Origin: Azotobacter vinelandii CA | GTDB taxonomy: Bacteria > Pseudomonadota > Gammaproteobacteria > Pseudomonadales > Pseudomonadaceae | Direction: 5' to 3' | Assembly: GCF_000380335.1 (NCBI RefSeq) | Contig: NC_021149.1 | Coordinates: 2,160,501 to 2,224,500, forward strand | Length of the DNA stretch: 64,000 nucleotides | Part shown: one piece after another, positions 34,190 to 44,464 of the stretch | Numbering within the stretch: position 1 is the first letter of the stretch | Layout: every line of letters begins with the position of its first letter | Program-made: the position numbers and the translations under genes | The notes under the pieces: generated by a model | The model's database searches: none | What the model was told of the DNA's origin: nothing | The model's input: the letters and a program-made list of their open reading frames with translations, nothing else

Positions 34190-35132
34190 AGGCGACCCTG
34201 GATTCGACACCCAGGCCGCCGACTTCGGCCAGGGTGTTGGCCACCGGCGCCCGGCTGCCCTGGGCATTGAAGGTCACCCGCTGGTTGACCCGACTGTGCG
34301 GCCAGTAGTCGGCCAGGGCGTAATGCTGGGTGGCGAGGTTGTCCCAGATGGCGATGCCGTTGCGCTGCCAGCGGTGGCTGTGGACGAATTCCGGCTGTTT
34401 CAGCCACTCGCAGAGAAAGCGCAGGATCTCGCGGCTTTCCTGAGGGGGAACATCGTCGATATTGCGGGTGAAGGTTTCGTTGACGTAGAGGATTTCCTTG
34501 CCCGACTGCGGGTGCTTTTGCACGACCGGATGGCTCACCGGCTTGAAGCGGCGGATCGAGTTGAGAAGGACTTCCTCGCCCAGGTTGGCCAGGTAGTTGC
34601 GCCACTGGCTGATTTCCCAGGTATGGGTGGCGCGCAGGCCGCGCAGGTATTCCTGCAGCCCCGGCGACAGGGCGGCGAACGCCTTGCTCATGCTCGCCCA
34701 GGCGGTGTTGCCGCCGTTCGCCGGGATTTCGACGAGCTGGATCGCCACCCCGGCGGGCGGCTCTTCCAGCCAGGTCAGATCGCTGTGCCAGTGGTCCACC
34801 GAGGCCGGCCGCCGGGCGTCGTTGGCCAGTACCTCGATCTGCGGATGACTGTCCTTGCGCGGGAAGTAGGCGCCCTGGGCCACCGGGCCGAACACCGAGG
34901 CCAGCTCCAGGTGCTGTTCCGGGGTCAGTTCCTGGGGTGTCAGGAACAGCACCTCGAAATCCCGCAGGGCCTGGCGCAGTTCCTCGCGGACCGGCTCATC
35001 CAGCGGCCGCGACAGGTCGATGTCCACCTCGGCGGCGAAGTCGGGCATCTGCGGGCGAGGGCGGATGTGCCGGTAACGCTGTTCGATGGGGACCGGCTCG
35101 ACGACCGATTTGGCGTGCTTGTAGTGATACAT
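34179..35132 (-). CDS. TauD/TfdA-family 2-oxoglutarate-dependent dioxygenase
   Basis: A 317-residue Fe(II)/2-oxoglutarate dioxygenase. HxD is in DHWHSDLTW; the distal His is probably in ATQHYALADYWPHSRVNQRVTF, with the Arg that binds 2-oxoglutarate. It is clearly different from the TauD-like protein at 23298. AGGAG lies about 7 bp before the ATG. It follows a TauABC-like transporter, so it probably hydroxylates the imported sulfonate or sulfate ester to release its sulfur. The hydrolase gene downstream overlaps its end. Confidence 0.88.
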   Translation of the reverse strand: MYHYKHAKSVVEPVPIEQRYRHIRPRPQMPDFAAEVDIDLSRPLDEPVREELRQALRDFEVLFLTPQELTPEQHLELASVFGPVAQGAYFPRKDSHPQIEVLANDARRPASVDHWHSDLTWLEEPPAGVAIQLVEIPANGGNTAWASMSKAFAALSPGLQEYLRGLRATHTWEISQWRNYLANLGEEVLLNSIRRFKPVSHPVVQKHPQSGKEILYVNETFTRNIDDVPPQESREILRFLCEWLKQPEFVHSHRWQRNGIAIWDNLATQHYALADYWPHSRVNQRVTFNAQGSRAPVANTLAEVGGLGVESRVAYGY

Positions 35133-35149
35133 GGCTGGGCTCCTGCCGT

Positions 35150-36142
35150 TCAGGCGAAGACATCGAGGAAGGGTTGCGGATCGAAGTAGCGGGCGGCGGG
35201 CAGCGGGTCCTGGATCGCCCCGACCTCGCGGTTGAAGGCGGTCACCCGGTCCAGCCAGGCTTGCACCGAACCGTCGCGGTAGTAACGCGGCCATTCGCGG
35301 CTCGGGTACCAGGTGATCAGCGCGTGCTGGCGGCGCAGTTCCGCCAAGTCGAATTCCTTGTAGTGGCTCGCGGCGAGGATCTTCAGCGCCTCGTCGGGCT
35401 GCTCGACCAGCAGGTCGTTGGCCCGTGCCCAGCCGCGGATGAAGCGTTGCAGCAGATCGGGCCGGCTGGCGTGCAGCTCGTTGCGCGCCGACCAGCCGTC
35501 CACCACCGTGGCGTCCGGGTAGTCGCCGGACTGCGCCAGCAATGCGGCCTGCGGCCGGCGCTGGCGGATCGGCACGTCGAAGGGCACCCACAGGGAGGTC
35601 GCCGGTACCGAGCCGGCGATGAACGAGGTCACCGCCTGGTCGAGGCGCTGGTGGACGATTTCCACGTCCTTGGTGCTGTCCAGCCCGGCGGCGAGCAGCG
35701 CGCGGTGCAGGAAGAAGTGGGCGGTGGTGCCGCGCGTGGTGGCGACCTGCCGGCCCTTGAGGTCGGCCAGCGAGCGGATGCCGGCCGCCGGATCGGCCCA
35801 GATCTGCGCGATCCCGGTTTCCAGCGCGTTGACCAGGAACGCCTTGCCCTGGCCGCGCGCCGGGAAGTTGGAGATGACCGCGCCGGTCGTCACCAGGTCG
35901 ACGCTGCCACCGGCCAGCGCCTGGTAGGCCTCCAGGCCGGTGACGAAGCGTATCGGCTCGATCTCGATGGCCTGTGCGGACCAGGCGCCCAGGTGCTCGC
36001 CCAGCCACAAGTGGGCGTCGGCGGACAGGGTGTGCAGGTATCCGACCTTGAGCTTCTCGCGCGGCGCGGCGAGCAGCCGGGACGGCAGCGAGGCGGCGGC
36101 GCCCAGGGCCAGGGCGCCTTGCAGCAGGGATCTGCGTTTCAT
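35150..36142 (-). CDS. ABC transporter substrate-binding protein, TauA/SsuA type, Tat signal
   Basis: A 330-residue periplasmic binding protein. MKRRSLLQGALALGAAASLP is a twin-arginine-like signal. Family segments include ALAGGSVDLVTTGAVISNF and LKGRQVATTRGTTAHFFLHRAL. It lies 3 bp after the ATPase stop and 17 bp before the dioxygenase start, so permease, ATPase, binding protein, dioxygenase and hydrolase form one operon. This is the only complete ABC importer in the sulfur part of the window. Confidence 0.88.
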   Translation of the reverse strand: MKRRSLLQGALALGAAASLPSRLLAAPREKLKVGYLHTLSADAHLWLGEHLGAWSAQAIEIEPIRFVTGLEAYQALAGGSVDLVTTGAVISNFPARGQGKAFLVNALETGIAQIWADPAAGIRSLADLKGRQVATTRGTTAHFFLHRALLAAGLDSTKDVEIVHQRLDQAVTSFIAGSVPATSLWVPFDVPIRQRRPQAALLAQSGDYPDATVVDGWSARNELHASRPDLLQRFIRGWARANDLLVEQPDEALKILAASHYKEFDLAELRRQHALITWYPSREWPRYYRDGSVQAWLDRVTAFNREVGAIQDPLPAARYFDPQPFLDVFA

Positions 36143-36145
36143 GAT

Positions 36146-36961
36146 TCAGGGATTCTCCGGGGGCAAGGCATGGGGGTTGTCCTGGTGTTGCTGTTCGGCG
36201 TAGGCCTGCATCACCCGCTGGCGCAGGTGGGCGTGCAGCCGGGCGAAACGGGGATCGGCGCGCAGCGTCTCGTCGCGGGGATGGGCGAAGGGAACCTCGA
36301 CCACCTCCAGCAGGCGCGCGGGACGGGCGCTGATCAGCACGATCTTCGAGGAGAGGTAGAGGGCTTCGTCCACCGAATGGGTGATCAGCAGCACGCCCTT
36401 GCGCTCGCGGCCCTGCAGTTCCAGCAGCAGGTCGTGCATCACCAGGCGCGTCTGCGCGTCCAGCGCGGCGAAGGGTTCGTCCATCAGCAGATAGTCCGGG
36501 GCCACCGCATAGGCGCGGGCCAGCGCCACCCGCTGGCGCATGCCGCCGGACAGCGTGCCCGGCAGCGCGTCGCGAAAGTCGGCCAGGCCCATCAGCTCCA
36601 GGTACTTGTCGACGATGGCGGCGCGTTCGGCCGGGGCGCGGCGGTTGGCGCGCAGGGTCAGGCCGAACTCGATGTTCTGCCGCACGCTGAGCCAGGGGAA
36701 CACGCCGTACTCCTGGAACACCACGCCGCGTTCCGGGCCCGGCCCCGTGATCGGCCGGCCGTCGATGCTCAGGCTGCCGAGCGTCGGCGCCTGCATTCCC
36801 GCGGCGAGCTTGAGCAGGGTGGATTTGCCGCAGCCGGAAGGGCCGATCAGCGAGACGAACTCGCCCTTGGCCAGGCTCAGGGACAGGTTCTTCACCACCC
36901 AGCCGTCGTTGGGCGCGGCGGGATAGCGCACCGACACGTTGCGAAACTCTATGCCGCCCAT
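36146..36961 (-). CDS. tauB: ABC transporter ATP-binding protein, TauB/SsuB type
   Basis: A 271-residue ABC ATPase: Walker A GPSGCGKST, Q-loop VVFQEYGVFPWL, signature LSGGMRQRVALARAY, Walker B YLLMDEPFAALD, switch His in LLITHSVDEALYL. The ATG overlaps the permease stop by 4 bp (ATGA). It energises the importer made with the permease at 36961 and the binding protein at 35150. A frame open through the permease gene is an artefact. Confidence 0.92.
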   Translation of the reverse strand: MGGIEFRNVSVRYPAAPNDGWVVKNLSLSLAKGEFVSLIGPSGCGKSTLLKLAAGMQAPTLGSLSIDGRPITGPGPERGVVFQEYGVFPWLSVRQNIEFGLTLRANRRAPAERAAIVDKYLELMGLADFRDALPGTLSGGMRQRVALARAYAVAPDYLLMDEPFAALDAQTRLVMHDLLLELQGRERKGVLLITHSVDEALYLSSKIVLISARPARLLEVVEVPFAHPRDETLRADPRFARLHAHLRQRVMQAYAEQQHQDNPHALPPENP

Positions 36962-37782
36962 CACTTCACCCTTTCCTGCCAGCCGACCAGCCGGGCGCTC
37001 AGGCGAACCAGCAGGAAGTCCATGGCCATGGCCGTGAAACCGATGCAGATCAGCCCCAGGTAGATGACTTCCAACTGGAAGTAGGAGGCAGCCACCTGGA
37101 TCATCGAGCCCAGCCCGTTCTGCGCGGAAACCAGCTCGGAAGCCACCAGGGTCATCCAGCCCACGCCGAGCGCCACGCGGGTGGCGGTCAGTACATGGGG
37201 AAGCGCCAGCGGCAGGACGACGCGCAGGAAGAGTTCGCGCTCGCTGGCGCCCAGGGTGCGGGCGACGTTCACGTAGATCGGCGCGATCCGCGAGATGCCC
37301 TCGTAGAGCACCACCACCGCGGTGAAGAACGCGGCGTAGACCAGCACCAGGATCTTCGCCGCCTCGCCGATGCCGAAATAGACGATCGTCAGCGGAATCA
37401 GCGCGATCGGCGGCAGGGCGCGGAAAAAGTTCAGGAGCGGCGTCAGCAGCCGCCGGGCGCCGGCGTACCAGCCGAGCACGAAACCCACCGGCACCGCCGC
37501 CAGCACCCCCAGCAGGACACCGCCGATCACTCTTGAGGCGGAGGCCGCCCAATGCACGAACAGACTGCCGTCGGCGAGCATCGGCAGCGCGTGGCGCAGC
37601 ACGCTCGCCGGCGAAGGAACCAGGGCGGCATAGCGTTCGCTCAGATGGGGCACCGCCGTCCACAGGGCCAGCAGAACCGCCCACGGCAGCCCCAGCAACA
37701 ATGGCTTGCCCAGCAGCCGCAGATATTTTCCCGCCGGCAGCGGAGCGGGCGTGCGAAAGGGCGGGGACTTGCTCTTGGACAT
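36961..37782 (-). CDS. tauC: ABC transporter permease, TauC/SsuC type
   Basis: A 273-residue inner-membrane permease with about six hydrophobic helices and the EAA loop near VNVARTLGASERELFLRVVLPLALPHV. FFRALPPIALIPLTIVYFGIGEAAK is typical of sulfonate/taurine permeases. The ATG at 37782 is preferred to a TTG five codons upstream. It is the first gene of the tau-like operon. An AT-rich island lies right upstream and a divergent Crp/Fnr-type gene beyond it. Confidence 0.9.
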   Translation of the reverse strand: MSKSKSPPFRTPAPLPAGKYLRLLGKPLLLGLPWAVLLALWTAVPHLSERYAALVPSPASVLRHALPMLADGSLFVHWAASASRVIGGVLLGVLAAVPVGFVLGWYAGARRLLTPLLNFFRALPPIALIPLTIVYFGIGEAAKILVLVYAAFFTAVVVLYEGISRIAPIYVNVARTLGASERELFLRVVLPLALPHVLTATRVALGVGWMTLVASELVSAQNGLGSMIQVAASYFQLEVIYLGLICIGFTAMAMDFLLVRLSARLVGWQERVK

Positions 37783-37988
37783 CGTGAAAAGCCTCAAGCG
37801 TTTATATGTATTCGGTTTTTAATTCTTCGATGGAATAACATAAGACGAACAAATACTTGGCCGGCCAGCCGGTTCGGCCCGGAGCGCCGTATATGATTCG
37901 TTCGAGGAACGGCTGGGATTCTTGCGCCAGACCCGCCGACGGTCTGTCGCCGGTGCGACAAAATTTAGACTCAATTTTTTTATGCTAA
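37783..37988. promoter_or_regulatory. Divergent promoter region between tauC and the Crp/Fnr-type regulator
   Basis: A/T-rich stretches at about 37798-37852 (next to tauC) and 37962-37988 (next to the regulator) suggest two divergent promoters. The regulator probably acts here. No clear Crp-like palindrome was found by eye. Confidence 0.5.
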
Positions 37989-38696
37989 ATGCTTAAAGCT
38001 ATAAAAAAAGAGCCTGTCATTCCCTGGTATTGGGAAAGGTTCGATCTGTTCGCCGGACTGTCTCCCGAGGCGCGCGACGAAGTGATGAATGCCACCGAGC
38101 GCCGCGAATACCGCCGGGGCAGCATGGTGTTCCGCGCCAACGACCCGGCCAGCCGCATCTACATGCTCGAAGAGGGGCGGGTGAAGATCTTCCACCTGTC
38201 CGGACAGGGCGAAATCACCGTGTTCTGGTTCTGCGTGCCCGGCGATCTGTTCGGAGCCGGAGGAATATCCGGGGCCGAGGAACAGTCGGTCAACGCGCAG
38301 GTCCAGGAACGCGCTGTGATCCGCAGCCTGAGCCGGGGCGAGTTCGAGCGCCTGCTGCACCTGCATCCGCAGTTGGCGATCAATGTCATCCGCCAGGTCA
38401 GCGGACGCCTCCGGCTGGCCTGCGATGCCGTCGCCGACAAGACCGGACGCCGTGCCGAAGCGCGCCTGGCGCGCGTGCTGATGCGTCTGGCGCGCAACTG
38501 GGGCGAATCGCGGGAAGGGGAAATCCGCTTTCACGTGCGTATCACTCACCAGGAACTGGCGTATCTGGTCGGCTCCTGCCGGCAGACGGTGAACCGGGTC
38601 CTCAACCAGTTCGCCCGCCAGGGCGTGATTCGCTTCGAGCAGCGCACCCTGATCGTCTGCCGCCCCGATACCTTGGCGGAATACATGGAGGACTGA
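37989..38696 (+). CDS. Crp/Fnr-family transcriptional regulator
   Basis: A 235-residue Crp/Fnr-type regulator. The cyclic-nucleotide-binding-like barrel spans about residues 25-130 (FRANDPASRIYMLEEGRVKIF, GDLFGAGGISGAEEQSVNA). The C-terminal Crp-type helix-turn-helix is ITHQELAYLVGSCRQTVNRVLNQF. There is no N-terminal Cys cluster as in FNR, so oxygen sensing by an Fe-S cluster is unlikely. It is divergent from the tau-like operon and may control it. The start at 37989 has no obvious Shine-Dalgarno. Confidence 0.9.
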   Translation: MLKAIKKEPVIPWYWERFDLFAGLSPEARDEVMNATERREYRRGSMVFRANDPASRIYMLEEGRVKIFHLSGQGEITVFWFCVPGDLFGAGGISGAEEQSVNAQVQERAVIRSLSRGEFERLLHLHPQLAINVIRQVSGRLRLACDAVADKTGRRAEARLARVLMRLARNWGESREGEIRFHVRITHQELAYLVGSCRQTVNRVLNQFARQGVIRFEQRTLIVCRPDTLAEYMED

Positions 38697-38830
38697 GCTG
38701 GCCAGGCTTTCGAATACGAGATCGAAAATCGTGTGGATGTCGGCTTCATGGCATGGCTGACGTCCCTGGAAAGGCTGGCCTGGGTTGAGGGTCGGCGCTG
38801 ATCGGTCGAGCAGCCTTCGGCACTGCCGGG

Positions 38831-38846
38831 ACGAGCCGGGGCTCGT
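38831..38846. terminator. Short GC hairpin between the Crp/Fnr gene and lamB
   Basis: ACGAGCC and GGCTCGT face each other with only 2 nt between. It lies between two convergent genes and could terminate either transcript. There is no T-run. The remaining spacer (38697-38884) shows no gene. Confidence 0.3.
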
Positions 38847-38884
38847 TCATCGTGGGCCCCGCCTGCTCTCCCGAGCCGAATGCT

Positions 38885-40554
<1,670 letters not shown>

Positions 40555-40576
40555 CGATGGGGCCGGGGCCCCATCG
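40555..40576 (-). terminator. Rho-independent terminator of the leftward polyol operon
   Basis: A perfect 10-bp GC-rich stem (CGATGGGGCC / GGCCCCATCG) with a 2-nt loop is followed on the minus strand by TTTTT. It lies 22 bp after the stop of the last gene and is the strongest terminator in the window. Confidence 0.9.
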
Positions 40577-40598
40577 GCGAGACTGAATATTTATCGTC

Positions 40599-41726
40599 TC
40601 AAGGAGTCAAAATCACTTTCAGGGAGTCCTTGCCGCTCATTGCGAGTTTGAAACCATCCATGAAGCGCTCTAAGGGGAAGTTATGGGTGACGACACCCTC
40701 GGTCGGCAGGGAACCGTCGGCAATACCTTCGATTACCAGCGGGTAGCAATAGGGACCGAGGTGCGCACCGAGAACATCGAGCTCCTTGCGGTCACTGATG
40801 ATGCTCCAGTCGACGGTTACCGGGTCCTTGAAAACACTGAACTCGACGAAGCGTCCAAGGTTGCGGATCATCGATAAGCCTTGTTCCACGGACTTCGGAT
40901 GCCCGGTCGCTTCGATATAGACATCGCAACCATAACCATCGGTGATCTCCTTGATCCGGGCCACGGGATCCTCTTTCGCAGGATTGATGACAAGATCGGC
41001 ACCGAATTTCTTCGCCAGCTCGAGTCGATCCTCGAACAAATCCATCACGACCAGTTTTCCGGGGCCGGCCTTCTTGGCCGCGCCGATCATCCCTAAGCCC
41101 AGGGTACCGGCGCCCGCGAGTACTACCACATCTCCGAACTGGATTTGCGCACGCTGTACCGCATGCATCGAGCAGGCATAGGGCTCGATAAGTACCGCCT
41201 TCTCGATCGGCAGATCCCGCGGAACCTTATAGTTGATACTCTCTTTGGTGAACCTAATGTACTCGGCCATTGCACCGTTCACGTTGTTCTGGAAGCCGTA
41301 GAGGTCGTGCTTTTGGCACATCCAGTAATGGCCACGTTTACAGAAACGACAGTTCCAGCAGGGCACAATCTGCTCGGAGATCACGCGATCGCCCAGTTCG
41401 TAGCCTTCAACGCCTTTGCCCAGTTCGACGATATGAGCGATAAACTCATGTCCTGGAATCATTGGCGCCTTGATATAGGCCGGCTGGGTTTCGTCTCCCC
41501 AGAAGCTGGGTGCGCCACCGAAGGACTTGATATCGCCTGCACAGATGCCGCAGGCTTCGACCTTGGCTATGATTTCGCCCGGTCCGGCCTTTGGTACCGC
41601 TACTTCCTCCAGGCGGTAGTCGCCAGGTGCGTAGGCCATCACGGCCTTCATGGTTTTCGGAATGTTATTCAGTCTGCGGGTGGAAATACTCTCTTTAGCC
41701 ACGGAGGTCATTATTGTTTTCTCCAT
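40599..41726 (-). CDS. eltD: Zinc-dependent medium-chain dehydrogenase, probable erythritol/L-threitol dehydrogenase
   Basis: A 375-residue medium-chain alcohol dehydrogenase. The catalytic zinc site is in CGICAGDIK and GHEF; the structural zinc motif is PCWNCRFCKRGHYWMC; the NAD-binding turn is VLAGAGTLGLGMIGAAKKAG. From memory, SEQIVPCWxCxFCKRGxYxMCQ, HDLYGF and VDWSIISDxKELDVLGAHLGPYC are shared with EltD, the erythritol/L-threitol dehydrogenase of Mycobacterium smegmatis, which makes L-erythrulose. Neighbouring DhaK/DhaL- and RpiB-like genes agree. It is the last gene before the terminator. A general polyol dehydrogenase is the alternative. Confidence 0.8.
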   Translation of the reverse strand: MEKTIMTSVAKESISTRRLNNIPKTMKAVMAYAPGDYRLEEVAVPKAGPGEIIAKVEACGICAGDIKSFGGAPSFWGDETQPAYIKAPMIPGHEFIAHIVELGKGVEGYELGDRVISEQIVPCWNCRFCKRGHYWMCQKHDLYGFQNNVNGAMAEYIRFTKESINYKVPRDLPIEKAVLIEPYACSMHAVQRAQIQFGDVVVLAGAGTLGLGMIGAAKKAGPGKLVVMDLFEDRLELAKKFGADLVINPAKEDPVARIKEITDGYGCDVYIEATGHPKSVEQGLSMIRNLGRFVEFSVFKDPVTVDWSIISDRKELDVLGAHLGPYCYPLVIEGIADGSLPTEGVVTHNFPLERFMDGFKLAMSGKDSLKVILTP

Positions 41727-41845
41727 TTGTTGTTTTCATCATTAATGCAGTCTGCGTTTGCGTTAGTGTCGATGATTACGCTCATTGTTGGTCAATGAGT
41801 CGACTCGGACTGATCATGAGGGCCCGATAAAGACTTGGGCCTGGT

Positions 41846-43450
41846 TCAAAAAAGATAATCGGTGGTCAGGAAGCTCGACTCGCGGTTGCGGATGATGTCG
41901 CTGATCAACTGCTTGTTGTCCTCCTGAAGCTTGGTCGCCACCAGCGTGCGGATCGAGAACGCCCGCAGCGCGTCGTACACCGACAGAGTCCCCTCCGCCG
42001 AGTTCTTGCGGCCGTTGAACGGGAAGCTGTCCGGCCCGCGCTGGCACTGGGTGTTGAGGTTGATCCGCCCGACCTGGTTGGCGAAGGCATCCACCAGCCT
42101 GGCGACCTGCTGCGGGTCGTTGCCGAAGATCGACAGCTGCTGGCCGAAGTCCGACTCGCGCACGTAGTCGATCACCGTCTGCAGGTCGCGGTAAGGCACC
42201 ACCGGGATCAGCGGGCCGAACTGCTCCTCCTGGTAGACGCGCATCTGCGGACTCACCGGGTAGAGCAGCGCCGGGTAGAAGAAGGTCTCGCGCACCTCGC
42301 CACCGCCGGGGTTGACCACCTTCGCGCCCTTGGCCAGGGCGTCGGCCACCAGGGTGGCGAGAAAATCGGTCTTGCCCGGCTCCGGCAACGGGGTCAGCGC
42401 CACCCCTGGTTCCCAGGGCATGCCCGACTTGAGCGCGGCCAGCCTGGCGTTGAACTTCTCCAGGAAGGCGTCGACCACTTGTTCGTGGACGAAGAGGATC
42501 TTCAGCGCCGTGCAGCGCTGGCCGTTGAACGACAGGGCGCCGGTGATCGCCTCGCCGACCGCGTTGTCCAGGTCCACCTCGGGCAGGACGATGCCGGGGT
42601 TCTTGGCGTCCAGGCCGAGGATTGCGCGCAGGCGGTGCGGGCGCGGGTGCAGCTTCTTCAGGTCGCTGGCGCCCTTGTTGGTGCCGATGAAGGCGAACAC
42701 GTCCACCTTGCCGCTTTCCATCAGCGCGCTGACGGTCTCGCGGCCGCGCCCGTAGATGACGTTGATCACCCCGGCCGGGAAGCTGTCGCGGAACGCCTCG
42801 AGCAGCGGGCGGATCAGCAGCACGCCGAACTTGGCCGGCTTGAACACCACGGTGTTGCCCATGATCAGCGCCGGGATCAGGGTGGTGAAGGTCTCGTTCA
42901 GCGGGTAGTTGTAGGGGCCCATGCACAGCGCCACGCCCAGCGGCACGCGGCGGATCTGGCCGAGGGTGCCCTGCTCCAGCTCGAAGCGGCTGGAGCGGCG
43001 GTCGAGTTCCTTGAGTTCGTGGATGGTGTCGACGATGTAGTCGCAGGTGCGGTCGAATTCCTTCTCGGCGTCCTTGAGGTTCTTGCCGATCTCCCACATC
43101 AGCAGTTTGACCACCGCCTCGCGCTGTTCACGCATGCGGGCCAGGAAGGTCTCGACGTGCTGGATGCGCCCGGCCACCGGCATGCTCGGCCACAGGCCCT
43201 GGCCGTTGTCGTAGGCCCTGACCGCGGCGTCCAGGGCGCCCAGCGCAGCCTGGGCGTCGAGCAGCGGGGTGCTGCCGAGGACGACCTGCTCGTCGCCCTT
43301 GGCGGTCTTCAGGTGGATGGGGCTGCGCACGGCGGCCAGCGGGCCGTCCCAGCGGCGCAGTTCGCCGTCGACCAGGTAGTCGCGCTGTTCGATGGGCGCG
43401 CCCAGGCGGTACTTCTCCGGAATGTCCTGAATACTAGGAAAAACTATCAT
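41846..43450 (-). CDS. gapN: NADP-dependent non-phosphorylating glyceraldehyde-3-phosphate dehydrogenase (aldehyde dehydrogenase family)
   Basis: A 534-residue aldehyde dehydrogenase-fold enzyme of the GapN type found in pseudomonads. The catalytic Cys is in SFNGQRCTALK, GPYNYPLNETFTTLIPALIMGN is the substrate-pocket and nucleotide region, and the C-terminal CQRGPDSFPFNGRKNSAEGT fits GapN. The usual ELGGK motif with the general-base Glu appears as GLDAK. It oxidises glyceraldehyde 3-phosphate directly to 3-phosphoglycerate, linking the pentose-phosphate products to enolase and pyruvate kinase. AAGG precedes the ATG at 43450. It is far more GC-rich than its neighbours, suggesting a separate origin. 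Confidence 0.85.
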   Translation of the reverse strand: MIVFPSIQDIPEKYRLGAPIEQRDYLVDGELRRWDGPLAAVRSPIHLKTAKGDEQVVLGSTPLLDAQAALGALDAAVRAYDNGQGLWPSMPVAGRIQHVETFLARMREQREAVVKLLMWEIGKNLKDAEKEFDRTCDYIVDTIHELKELDRRSSRFELEQGTLGQIRRVPLGVALCMGPYNYPLNETFTTLIPALIMGNTVVFKPAKFGVLLIRPLLEAFRDSFPAGVINVIYGRGRETVSALMESGKVDVFAFIGTNKGASDLKKLHPRPHRLRAILGLDAKNPGIVLPEVDLDNAVGEAITGALSFNGQRCTALKILFVHEQVVDAFLEKFNARLAALKSGMPWEPGVALTPLPEPGKTDFLATLVADALAKGAKVVNPGGGEVRETFFYPALLYPVSPQMRVYQEEQFGPLIPVVPYRDLQTVIDYVRESDFGQQLSIFGNDPQQVARLVDAFANQVGRINLNTQCQRGPDSFPFNGRKNSAEGTLSVYDALRAFSIRTLVATKLQEDNKQLISDIIRNRESSFLTTDYLF

Positions 43451-43813
43451 GACTTTACCTTTTCGTTTTAGCCAGACTTGTAGCTGGCCACTGATATCGA
43501 AGTCAGCGACATTGAAGCACCATGACTTATAAGCCTGTTCGGCATACGGGAAATGGTTGTGGTTGTTTGTCAGCCTGATCGATATAGCGCCAGCCAAGCA
43601 GCATTAATGCAATTGGGGTCTTTGGTATTGGCGAGTGTCTGCCGCTCGATAATAGACTCCGAAGTTATTTCGAATGGCGCTCAAGTCCATATTCGAAGTT
43701 GATAAGGCTGGATACCCAGTCATATCGGTCAATTCGTGGGCAAGCTGTAAAGAGAATCCACATCTTGCCGAATTCAATGCTCGCCGAATATTGGCAAGCG
43801 CGCATGACATGAA
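43451..43813 (-). other. 363-bp spacer between dhaL and gapN; no gene recognised
   Basis: Moderate-GC sequence with short open frames but no recognisable protein. It may hold a promoter for gapN and the dehydrogenase, or be the junction left when gapN joined the operon. Confidence 0.4.
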
Positions 43814-44461
43814 TTAACTGTGTAACCGGGCTTCCGCCGAATCGGCCAATCGGGTGAGAATCAGGCAACAGGACACGGCGCCGGCGTCAAGCACGCCCAG
43901 TGAACGTTCGCCGAGACGGCTGGCCCGGCCGATACGGGCGACCAGGTCACGGGTCGAGTCACGACCGCGGGCTGCGGCGAGCTTCATCTCTCTCAAGGCT
44001 TCGGTAAATTCGGTGTCTCGGGAATGTGCCTGTTCGAAAGCTTCCACCGCCGGTATCAGTGCATCCATCAGGCATTTGTCGCCCACCCCAGCATCGCTGA
44101 TGTCTTGAAGCGATGTGAGACCGCCACGCAGCATGCGGGCAAAGATCTCGGCATCGATTTCCTGACAGCCACGCACCTGATCGGCCATGCCGATGAACAA
44201 GCTGCCGTACAAGGGACCCATGGAGCCGCCGATACCCTCCATGAGGGAAAGGGTCAGTTCATCGAGGGCTTCGGCGAGGGAAAGTTCGCGGCCTTCAAGG
44301 TTCTTGCCGCAACGGGCGAATCCTTTAGCCATGTTGATGCCATGATCGCCGTCGCCAATGGCGCCATCCACTTCGCTCAAGTACTCACGGTTGGCAACGA
44401 TTACTTCGACCAAATCGCTAATGATGGAGGCACCGTCGGTACCGGAAAATGACTGGTTCAT
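43814..44461 (-). CDS. DhaL-like subunit of an erythrulose/dihydroxyacetone-type kinase
   Basis: A 215-residue DhaL-type nucleotide-binding subunit. The Mg-ATP site Asp cluster is in DGAIGDGDHGINMAKGF, and LMEGIGGSMGPLYGSLF and SDAGVGDKCLMDALIP follow the family order. It lies 3 bp after the DhaK-like gene, and the two form one kinase. No DhaM or other PTS component is present, so ATP is the expected phosphate donor. In tetritol pathways such kinases phosphorylate L- or D-erythrulose. Dihydroxyacetone is the alternative substrate. Confidence 0.88.
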   Translation of the reverse strand: MNQSFSGTDGASIISDLVEVIVANREYLSEVDGAIGDGDHGINMAKGFARCGKNLEGRELSLAEALDELTLSLMEGIGGSMGPLYGSLFIGMADQVRGCQEIDAEIFARMLRGGLTSLQDISDAGVGDKCLMDALIPAVEAFEQAHSRDTEFTEALREMKLAAARGRDSTRDLVARIGRASRLGERSLGVLDAGAVSCCLILTRLADSAEARLHS

Positions 44462-44464
44462 ATA

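Noticed and set aside
43604-43810. A 68-codon leftward frame between dhaL and gapN
   Set aside because: No ribosome binding site and no recognisable domain; an overlapping frame is equally open.
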